DNA from: Molossus alvarezi
Lineage: Eukaryota > Chordata > Mammalia > Chiroptera > Molossidae
Assembly (NCBI GenBank): GCA_037176705.1
Contig: CM073891.1
Span: 48,672,571-48,736,570 of the forward strand
Length of the DNA: 64,000 nt
Direction of reading: 5' to 3'
Below the pieces are notes generated by a model. It ran no database searches, was not told the origin of the DNA, and saw nothing but the letters and a program-made list of their open reading frames with translations. A program made the position numbers and the translations under genes. Below are positions 54,351 to 64,000 of the stretch, piece by piece (position 1 is the stretch's first letter; each line of letters begins with the position of its first letter).

Positions 54351-57300
54351 CTATGTCTTTCCTTCTTTCATTTGTAGGCATAAGAATATATAAACACTCT
54401 GTAGTTTTTCTCTCTTTTTTTCTATTTCATCCCAAGACCTTGCTGACTGACCTGTGCCCACTCCTAAATCCATTGCCTTTCTACATTCTATTTCTACTAA
54501 CTGACCTGATTCCCTCTCCATTGGAAACATTAGATTTCACCTGGCATGCTAATCAATTCTGATCCCTCAACAGACAATCTTTGTAACTTGTATCTTCATC
54601 TTCCTGTCACTCACTTGAGGATGGATTGAACATCTGCCAGTGATTAAAAACAGCTGGGAGAGGAGAGCTCCTCTGTTAAGTATAGTTAAATAGTGCCCTG
54701 TCTAGATAGAAAATCCATTTCCCTGAACTTGGGGCTTCACATCTTCATGGCTATCTTTGACTACAGAGGACATATACTCATCAATCTCATCTCTCTCAAA
54801 CAACATTTCACCATGACTTTTCCCCTCACTTCTCTTTTCAAAGCTTATTACCATGAGCATTTGCATCTTTCAAATCTTCGAACCACCAATCTGTAATGGG
54901 AGTCAACCACCATTTTCTGCATTTGTGCACAGGAGGCAGCAGAATTGTGGAGGATATGAGAAAGAAAATGTGAGCAGGTTGAAGATCTTTTTCACTCTGG
55001 GTTATAGACAGTAATTTGGAACTATAAAACATTGACTTTGTTTTGCCCTTTAAAACGTGTTTCTTTCAGCCTTCCAAATGCAAGCCCTAACCAGGTAGTT
55101 TGATTTCCAGGAAGGAATAGACAGGTACAACCTAGAACAAAGAAGTCATTGGTCAGCTTTGAGTTCTGAGGCTCAATTTCTTCCCATCTTTAGTTTGGCA
55201 ATGGTTATCCATGCCAGAAATAACTATAGAGAAAAAAGTCTTTAAATTACTTTAAATTTTAAAAGTATTATTTTCAAGCATGGAGAATTCAGACTATGGG
55301 TTTTATCTGCTATTGATTAAATATTACCCCCATTTATATGGTGGCCAATTCAGGAGGCCTATTCTTAAGAAAACTAGCAGGATGCAACACAAAGGAACTA
55401 AAAGGCCAAAATCCAGCATTTTTCCTCTTGATGGACTCTCAGTGAGAGAAAAGTAATGGTGAGAAAAACATATACACTGAGATTTTCAAGTTGAGCTCAA
55501 ATATACCAGAAGGAAACGTAGATATTTCTAGTTAATGGTGTGTTTCTTTGGGAGCAAAGTCAAGAGTCTGCAGACAAACCCTCTCCCTTCCAAGCATTTC
55601 CAGCTTCTGTAGTAGTACCACAGGCACTATGGCATGAGAGAAATGACAGAAAGAACATTTTTAAAAGGCTATAGCGGGCCAGTACTCTTGGTCTTTTCTG
55701 ATGTGCACAAGGAAAACAGAAGTTTCAACATATTCATATGAGGGGATAGAAAAATTCTGTGGAGGCCAGTGGATGAGTACAGGTCTGTCTGGATTCTGAA
55801 CAAAGGAGACAATTTAGTTAAGGACATTGTGGAAGGAGAAAAACAGGTATGACTATATAGATTCCAACATATTATGCCAGTACATTGACATTTGAGATCA
55901 CTTACTCTACTGTAGTAAAGACCTACGGAAATTCAGAAGACTTTAATACTAATTCTCTGACCTCCTTCATTCCCCATCTGTCACATTATTACCTCTTACT
56001 ATATATACATTGACACCATTTAGACAGGAGCATGAGAGAGCTAAAACACTGAGCTCATAACTGAGACATCCAAGAAGAGGATGAATAACCTGAAAAGACT
56101 ACTTAAATAATTAAATATGTATTTATTTATTCATATACTATTCAATATATTTATTGGGAATCTATGTGCTCAGTAAATATATTAGAAGAGTGAGCAAAAG
56201 AAAAACAATCTCCATTTTCAGAGCTATTATTATACTGAAATTATTGGACCACATTAAGTTCACCAAGATTGGACCAAACATATTTTTCCTGAGCACTATA
56301 GCATCTTTTTCTAATTCTAATTGGATGTCTCCTGGCTTTCTCAGCATCTTTGCATATTCTTTGCTGAGCACAAGGGCAAGTTAGGGTCCCACATATGTGA
56401 GCTAACACAGAGATCAGATTGTCAAGTCTACTGACACAGAAGTCAAATATTTTGTCCAGTGAATTGCCAAGAATATAAGTGATCAGGATCTGATGAAGAA
56501 GGGAAAAGTATGAATACATCAGGTTGCAGGTCCATTCTTCACACATCAGTTATCCTCTGTGACCTAGAATAATACATTAGGTCTTTAATAAGGTGCACAA
56601 GTCTACCACACACAATAGGGGACATCATTACTTATCAACACCTCCATTTTATATGCAGATAGTTGCATAGCTTACATGTATCCACAGAGTCTAGATTTGT
56701 TCACCATGAGCAATCCTAAACCAGGGATATCCTGCTAAAATAATTCAATAGGTAAAATTCAAATCCTGCTAAATATTGGTTTATTTTCTATAGGGCAGTT
56801 ATTTGTATATTTAGAAGATTATACCAGGTGCCTTCTTTCTTTCTTTCCCAGAAGCATCCTTGCCTCCCTTGCTAGAGGATAAAAAGGGGTCCCAGGACAG
56901 AATTTAACTCCATTTTTCCCAATATGCCATGTAAATTTTGAGGACCATGTGACTATAGCCTCAGGCCCTTCTAGTTACCCACTTTCCTCTGCCATGTTCA
57001 TGTTCCTACTGACAGGGTGCATTGATATGGCTGAACTGGAGGTGGATATTTCCTAAGGACCTACCACTTTCAAATACTGTGGTCCCTCAGATAAATTTGG
57101 ACCCCTCTACAGCACCCAGTCTGAGGTGTGGAAGAGGTAGAGGTTGAGGAGGCATGAGAACTCTGACCTTGGAAATCCTTGCTCTTCCTCACTTGCTCTT
57201 TTTATTCCCAATAATCTGCCAGAACTTGAAAAACTGATTTATTCTCCCCCCTCCATGCTTTATTTAAAATTTGATGCTCTAGTATATTTGTTAGCATTGT

Positions 57301-59840
57301 AATTAGCTAGTTATTATTAACAATAAAAAAAGAGCAAAGAGAAGACCAGACATAAGCATGGACATCTGGGGAGCTTTACCAGAGAGCTACAACTTTACAC
57401 TTTCCAGGGAACCACCAGTCCATTCCCTGCAGATCACTGGGGGAAGAAGTCCAACAAAGGGGAGGATGGATGTATGTGCACAGAGACGGGGTGATGTAGG
57501 GAAGGTGCTTGCCTGTGATTCTAACCTGGGAAAAAGTTAATTGGCCAGAGGAGTGGAGCCACTGCAACTGCATAAAATCTTAGAATGTTAAAATCTACAG
57601 ACAAAGGAATCCTCTCTCTTTTGCTCCTGTGGCTTCACTCCTGTTTCCTTGCACTCGCCCATGCTCCCTTCATAGCCATGTGGCCCTAGAAGCCACATGG
57701 CCCACGGCCATGCAGACCCCACACTCAGTGGACTGCAAGTAGGAATGTAGGCTAAGCTAGCTGAACTGTACTGTGCTTCATTATGTAACAGAGTCTCTGG
57801 GCAGGGGCTTTACTCCTAGCTATGCTGAAGACAAAATGAGAGTTTTCCTTAATGGGATGGAGGGAGATGAGATCTTGAAACCAGGGGTTTAATTCCACAG
57901 AAATAAAACCTTCCATGAGAATTTACCCTCCCATGGGGGCCTCCAGAAATTCTTATTATAGTGGCATCCAAAGAAACCCACTTCAACAGGCAACTGATGG
58001 GGACATGGAGGACCACCCACCAATAACATATTCTTAAAAAATTAAAGCAGAGCTAAAGAAATTTATTTGTTTTTTAAAATTTCATGACAAAAACATGGTT
58101 TTCATATCTTCTTAAAAAGTGAAGAAAGTCAGTCCTGTGACTAAAAGTTAATACCAGGTCTCTTTATTTTAAGCTCGGATTTGTTTTTCATGCATATCAA
58201 GCAGTCTGGGGAAAGATGGCTGCTGACGCTGGTTCAGCAGCTCAGCAGGGTAGGCTCAGTGTCTCTGATCTGTTTTAACCTTGTCCTTTTCTCTTTCTCC
58301 TCCTAGCCAATGGATGGATGCTTCAGCTCCAGACAGTGCATCTGCCAAAAGTAGAAAGAAGGATAACAAGGAAAGTGCCAATCCTATTTTCCCATTTGTT
58401 AAAAGGAGAAAATACTTCCCAGGACATATAGCAGGATGCTGTTTCTATTTCATAGTCCTGAAATATGTTATATGGTAAAGATAGGCTAGAAAAATTATTA
58501 TTTTGTCTGGGATAAGAAATAACATTGCTCTGATCAAGATTATATTTTGGTTAGTAAAGAAGGAGAAAATCTAATTAACTTTATCTGCCACAGACCTAAA
58601 TATTTGTTTCTACTACATCACACATGAGCACATTTGCACACATACTAACATAATCTCTCATCTCAAGTGAGTTATAGCCTTTCTATTTTGATCATTTGGA
58701 AGCATTTAAATACCATTGTTATACTGCTTTATGTAAGTCATGTGAAGGAATTTCTCCCTCAGAGATTGTCCATAATCTTATGTATCATAAACATTTTTTT
58801 TTCTTTGCAAGTTGAGTTCTCCAGGAAGCAAACTCAGAAGGAATTACAAATGTAGGATGCTTATCAAGAGCGTTTGGGATAAACATCTGGAGAAGAAAGG
58901 GGAAGCAGGCAGGACTGGGAAGCTACAGCCTCAGTTGATTGTGCAGGGAGGGAGATTTGCAGCAGGAATGTCCTCCAAAATTTTGTTGAGTTCAAAGACG
59001 ACTGGTCCTTTGTTCCTCCATGTCCACAATTCAATGGATATGCGCCATGTGGCTTTGGTCAAGGAAGTGCTCTTCAGCTGAAACAACCCCAGAAGGGCTG
59101 ACAGCAAAAAGCTGCCTCTTGATGCCCATGGCAATGAGGCAAGGAGTCTTTCAAAAGGAATTCTGAGCAGTGCGCCCTCAGTTTACAAATTATTTGCCAC
59201 AAATAAAGATACAATTGTAATATCCCAGCCCTTGTTGCTTGACATATTTTATTATATAATTACTACTTTATTCAAGCTGGGGACCCATTGCCTTAAACCT
59301 TGAAAATATATACTATATTGAACTCTGGAGAGAAAAAATGCAATTACATGTGATAGCAACTATATGGCTAAGAGTTAAGTAACTAATTAAAGTTGAGCTT
59401 CGTTCTTTGTAAAAAGATCTGCTATCTATACATCGGTCTGAAACATTTATTACTTATTTCATAGCTAAAGAAACTAAGGTTAAGTTTCTTGCCTAAATAA
59501 CTTTTTAATTATTGAAAATATTCTTTAAGATTAAAATATCATTTGTAATTTATAAGATTTATAAGCCTTGGAAACACTGTGAATATATGTAAAAAGGCTT
59601 TATTAACTGCCAAACTCTATACAGATATTCATTATTTTTATTACTCCAGGATAGTTAAGTGACAACTTTTAGTGACTATTTAATCTAACTCTTTATTTTT
59701 ATACAGAAGGAAACATTCAAAGAAGGCTCGGAATCCTTGTAATTTTTTTTATAATTTTGCAGTTATTGTGTTAACAAGATAACATGGAGGCCCAACTTGT
59801 CAGATTCTGAGCTCATGCTTTTCCCTTTATCCACACCACA
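54351..59840. other. 5.5 kb with no confident feature
   Basis: The longest interval free of recent SINEs and L1. Weak hints only: an L2-like ATTCATATACTATTCAATAT piece near 56125, and an LTR-like block at 58810-59160. No splice-flanked exon, CpG cluster or conserved-looking protein frame could be supported; the frames up to 101 codons here lack domains. Confidence 0.4.
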
Positions 59841-60131
59841 TTTTATTTATTTATTTATTTTTCTGTTTTTTATATATTATTCTTTTTTTAAAATTAATTT
59901 ATTTTTGTTACAAATGTTTCTCCTCCGCCCCCCCCCCCCCGCCACTGACTCTCTCCTCCTTATCCCCTCCCACCCTGTCCCCAGCTTTGTTGTCCATGTC
60001 CATCGGTTATGCATACATGCATATAAGTTCTGTGGTTTATCCCTTCCCTCCCCTCTCCTTCTGAGGAATGTCAATCTGTACCCTACTTCGATGTCTCTGA
60101 GTCTATTTTCTTTATCAGTTTGTTTAGTTCA

Positions 60132-63100
60132 TTATATTCCAGAAATAAGTGAGATCATGTGATATCTGTCTTTCTCTGCTTGGCTTGTTTTGCTTAGGAT
60201 AATACTTTCCAGGTCCCTCCATGCCATCTCAAAGGATAAGAGATCTTTCTTTCTAACAGCTGCATAGTACTTCATTGTATATATGTACCACAGCTTTTTT
60301 ATCCACTCGTCTACTGATGGACACTTGGGCTGTTTCCAGATATTAGCTATTGTAAATAGTGCTGCTATGAACATGGGGGTACATAAATTCCTTCTGATTG
60401 GTGTTTCAGGTTTCTTAGGTTATATTCCTATAAGTGGGATCACTGGGTCAAATGGCAGTTTAATTTTTAATTTTTTGAGGTAACACCATATTGTTTTCCA
60501 TAGTGGCTGCACCAGTCTGCATTCCCGCCAGCAGTATACTAGGGTCTCCTTTTTTTCCACACCCTCGCCAACACTTGTTGTTTGCTGATTTGTTGATGGC
60601 AGCCATTCTGACAGATGTGAAGTGATACCTCATTGTTGTTTTAATTTGCATGTCTCTGATGATTAGTGACACTGAGCATTTTTTCATATGTCTCTTGGCC
60701 ATTTGTATGTCCTGTTTGGAGAGGTGTCCTCTTCACATTTTTTAATTGGGTTCTTTTTCTTCCTTTTGTTGAGTTATTTGAGTACTCTATATATTTTGGA
60801 AATTAACTCCTTATCTGATGTATCATTGACAATTATGCTCTCCCATAGAGTGGGTTTCCTTTCCATTTTGATGGATGTTTCTTTTGCTGTGCAGAAACTT
60901 TTTATCTTGATGTAGTCCCATGTATTAATTTTTTCCTTTGTTTCTGTTGCCTTAGGTGATGTATCAGTGAAAATTCTGCAGTGTATGATATCTGAAATTT
61001 TGTTGCCTGCATTTTCTTCTAGGATTTTTATGGAATCACGAGTCACATGTAAGTCTTTTATCCATTTTGAGTTTATTCTTGTGTATGGTGTAAGTTGGTG
61101 GTCAAGCTTCATTTTTTTTTTTTTTTTTTTTTTTTTGCATGTAGCTGTCCAATTTTCCCAACACCATTTATTAAAGAGGCTGTCTTTATGCCACTGTATG
61201 TTTTTGCCACCTTTGTCAAATATTAATTGAGCATATTGTCTTAGGTCAATTTCTGGGTTCTCTATTCTGTTTCATTGATCTATGTGCCTGTTCTTGTGCC
61301 AGTACCAAACTGTTTTGATTACAGTGACTTTGTAGTATAAACTGATGTCTGGTAATGTGATCCCTCCAACTTTGTTCTTCTTTTTCAAGATAGTTGTGGT
61401 TATTTGCTGCCTTTTTTGGTTCCATATAAACTTTTGGAGTATTTGTTCTAGTTCTGTGAAGTATATCGTTGGTATTTTGATGGGGATTGCATTGAATCTA
61501 TATATAGCTTTGGGTAGTATGGACATTTTAATGATGTTAATTCTTCTAATCCATGAACAAGGTATATGCTTTCACTTTTTTTTATATCTTGCCCTATTTC
61601 TTTTTTCAATAACCTGTAGTTTTCTGCAAATAGGTAATTTATTTCTTTGGTTAAGTTTATTCCTAGGTATCTTAATTTTTTTCCATGATGGTAAATGGGA
61701 TTTTTTTTTTTTTAGTTTCTCTTTCTGTGAGTTCATTGTTGATGTATAAGAATGCTGTTGAGCCCTGGCCAGTTTGGCTCAGCAGTTAGAGTGTCGGCCT
61801 GCAGTCCGGAGAGACCCGGGTTCGGTTCCCGCTAAGGGCATGTACTTCGGTTGCGGTTTGTCCCCGGCCCTGGTTGGTCGTGCGGTGGCAGCCACTCAAT
61901 GTGTCCCTTTCACATCGATGTTTCTCTCTCTCTATCTCTTCCTCTCTCTCCCTCCCACTCTATCTGTACAAAAAATGGAAAAATGTCCTCGGATGAGGAT
62001 TAAAAAAAAAAAAAAGAATGCTGTTGATTTCTGGACGTTAATTTTGTATTCTGCTACATTGCCAATTTCATTTATTAAGTCTAGTAGATTTTTGATGGAG
62101 TCTTTAGAGTTTTCTATGTACAATATTATGTCATCTGCAAATAATGACAGTTTCACTTCCTTCTCTCCAGTTTGGATCCCTTTTATTTTTTCTTCATGTC
62201 TAATTGCTATGGCTAAGACTTCCAATACTATGTTAAATAAGAGTGGGGAAAGTGGACATCCCTGTCTTGTACCAATTCTTAAGGGAAATGTTTTTAATTT
62301 TTTCCCATTGAGTGTGATGTTGGCTGTAGGTTTTTCATATATGGCCTTTATTATGTTGAGATATGATCCCTCTATTCCCACATTGCTGAGCGTTTTATCA
62401 GAAATGGATGCTGGATTTTGTTGAATGCATTTTCAGCATCTAATGATATGATCATATAGTTTTTATCTTACATTTTGTTAATGCGGTGTATCACACATTG
62501 ATTTGTGAATATTGTACCATCTTTGCATCCCTGGGATGAATCCCAGTTTGTCATGGGGGATAATTTTTTTGATGTATTGCTGGATCCAATTTGCTAATAT
62601 TTTGTTAAGGATTTTGGCATCTATGTTCATCAGGGATATTGGCTTGTAGTTTTCTTTCTTTGTAGTGTCTTTATCCGGTTTTGGAATTAGGATTATGCTG
62701 GCCTCATAAAATGAGATGGGAAGTTTCTTCTCTTCTTGAATTTTCTGTGATAGTTTGAGAAGAATGGGTATTAGATATTCTCTGAATGTTCGGTAAAACT
62801 CCCCAGTGAAGCCACCCAGGCCTGGGCTTTTGTATGCTGGGAGTTTCTTAATTACATCTTCAATTTCCTTTGTTGTTATTGGTCTGTTCAAGTTTCTATC
62901 TCTTTCTCGTTCAATTTTGGGAGACTGTGTGTTTCTAGAAATTTGTCCATTTCACCTAGATTGTCCAATTTGTTGGCATATAATTGTTCATAGTAAGTTT
63001 TGATGATCCTTTGTATTTCTGTGGTGTCAGTTGTTAATTCTTCTGTTTCATTTCTGATTTTGTTTATTTGGATACTATCTTTTTGTTTCTTGATGAGTCT

Positions 63101-64000
63101 GGCTAAAGGTCCATCGATTTTGTTTATCCTTTCAAAGAACCAGCTTTTTGTTTCATTGATATTTTGAACTGTTTTTTTTAGTCTCTATGTCATTTATTTC
63201 TGCTCTGACCTTTACTATTTTTTCCTTCTACTTGCTCTCAGTTTTTCTTTTTGTTTTCTTTCTAGATATTTAAGTTGTAGGATTAGAGTCAATTAGAAAA
63301 AAATTTTTTTTTGTTTCTTGAGATAGGCCTGTAGTGCTATGGACTTCCCTCTCAGAACTGCTTTCGCTGCATCACATAGATTTTTGTGTTGTTGTGTGTT
63401 CATTTTCATTGGTTTGCAGACAGTTTTCATTTTCTTCCTTGATCTCATTGGTAACCTATTTGTTGTTTAATAACATGCTATTCAGCCTCTAAGTGTTTGA
63501 ATGTTTTTGTGTGTTTATGTTATAATTGAGTTCTAGTTTCATGCCATTGTGGTCTGAGAAGATGCTTGATATGATTTCAATCTTTTTGAATTTGTAGAGA
63601 CTTATTTTGTGTCCTAACATGAGGTCTATCTTTGAGAATGTCTCGTGTGCACTTGAGAAGAATATATATTCTGCAGCTTTGTGGTGAAATATTCTGTAAA
63701 TATCAGTTAGGTTCAACTGATCTAAGTCATCATTTAAGGACTCTATGTCCTTGTTAAGTTTCTGTCTGGAAGATCTATCCAGTGGTATAAGTGGGGTATT
63801 AAAATCACCCACTAAGATCATATTGCTATTGATCTCTTCCCTTGAAGTCCTCCAGAAGTTTTTAATATATTTTGGTGCTCCAATGTTTGGTGCATATGTT
63901 TACCTGGGTTATATCCTCATGTTGGATAGATCCTTTTAATATTATGTAGTGACCTTCTTTGTTTCTTATTATGGCCCTTGTTTTGAAGTCTATCTTGTCA
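60132..64000 (-). pseudogene. L1 ORF2 (5' end beyond the window), interrupted
   Basis: Endonuclease and reverse transcriptase of L1. Readable blocks from upstream to downstream: ILVGDFNTPLIPLDRS (minus, about 63815) and FSKIDLMLGHK; RT blocks [13 protein letters not shown] and GFIPGMQRW (62478-62891); [14 protein letters not shown] and the intact catalytic [13 protein letters not shown] (within 62016-62381); C-terminal [20 protein letters not shown] (61112). Frame changes between these blocks and a SINE at 61762-62013 make it inactive as it stands. The 216-codon plus-strand frame at 61774-62424 is an artefact across SINE and L1. Confidence 0.92.
61762..62013 (+). mobile_element. young Ves SINE inside L1 ORF2
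   Basis: One of the best-kept copies: GCCCTGGCCAGTTTGGCTCA head, box B GGGTTCGGTTCCC, CTGTACAAAAAATGGAAAAA and CTCGGATGAGGAT tail, then an A-run. The 14-bp duplication AAGAATGCTGTTGA is perfect, at 61748-61761 and 62014-62027. Confidence 0.97.

Larger units (their letters stand above)
59876..64000 (-). mobile_element. long antisense bat L1, running off the window end
   Basis: The 3' end lies at about 59876 (TTTTTGTTACAAATG, with a C-run at 59928-59941 in the 3'UTR). The ORF2 stop is near 60132, and ORF2 extends upstream to the right edge, inside the endonuclease domain. A young Ves SINE is inserted at 61762. More of the protein is readable here than in the other copies. Confidence 0.95.

Noticed and set aside
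56162..56546. Overlapping minus-strand frames (69 and 101 codons) as coding
   Set aside because: They overlap each other and a plus-strand frame, have no motif and sit in AT-rich DNA.
61780..61850. tRNA-like heads with A and B boxes at many SINEs
   Set aside because: Heads such as GGCTCAGCAGTTAGAG plus GGTTCGGTTCC resemble tRNA promoters, but each lies in a full SINE with body, tail and duplications, so they are not tRNA genes.
61774..62424. 216-codon plus-strand frame, the longest forward frame near the end
   Set aside because: It runs through a SINE, its A-run and antisense L1 ORF2 DNA. The real coding sense is the minus-strand RT with FADD.

Overview
This window is non-coding DNA from a mammal, and the repeats point to a bat. 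It is packed with tRNA-derived SINEs of the Ves type (a head of the GCCCTGGCCGG / GGCTCAGCGGTTAGAG kind, a (TC)n middle and a CTCGGGTGAGGAT-type tail), which are known from yangochiropteran bats. It also holds two short hAT DNA transposons, one of them a SPIN-type element at 27024-27215. SPIN in a Ves-rich genome suggests a vespertilionid-like bat, but I cannot name the species. I see no Helitron, which vespertilionid genomes often carry; 64 kb is too little to conclude from that.

I find no host protein-coding exon, no real tRNA or rRNA gene and no CRISPR array. Nearly every long open frame is a piece of LINE-1 (L1), a Tigger transposase, or chance translation of SINE or low-complexity DNA. 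The window looks like intergenic or deep intronic DNA.

Layout. 1-2374: an antisense SINE, a MIR and an old LTR-like piece. 2387-11039: an 8.65 kb L1-derived insertion between 12-bp target duplications, with an older L1 tail, a long 5'UTR with tandem monomers, decayed ORF1 and ORF2 and a 3'UTR. 11245-14306: two antisense LTR-like segments, a MER5-like hAT remnant and a SINE. 15203-19433: six SINEs, L2 pieces, an LTR-like segment and an nhAT-type element with perfect duplications. 19441-20500: an unidentified 139-codon frame and an L1 tail. 22240-24672: a decayed Tigger/pogo transposon with its three catalytic aspartates still present. 24690-25480: a long L2. 26690-30118: an old L1 3'UTR split by a younger L1 that was later hit by SPIN and four SINEs. 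30428-43513: SINEs (some nested or stacked on one target site), L2, MIR and L1 tails. 45159-47246: a 5'-truncated antisense L1 with clear duplications. 47272-47636: an MLT1-type solo LTR with a 5-bp duplication. 48121-53293: SINEs, an LTR-like tail, an L1 tail and a perfect 23-bp hairpin. 53294-59840: mostly featureless. 59876-64000: a relatively well-kept antisense L1 that runs off the end of the window.

The elements do not work together as a system. What they record is an order of insertion: old L2, MIR and L1M; then MER5, Tigger and MLT1; then bat L1; then hAT/SPIN and Ves SINEs. The most interesting signals are three L1 insertions whose target duplications enclose extra sequence (candidate 5' and 3' transductions), tandem promoter-like monomers in an L1 5'UTR, a tailless 50-bp SINE head with a perfect 14-bp duplication, two SINEs stacked on one site, and the hairpin at 48648-48698. 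No previously undescribed system could be demonstrated from sequence alone.
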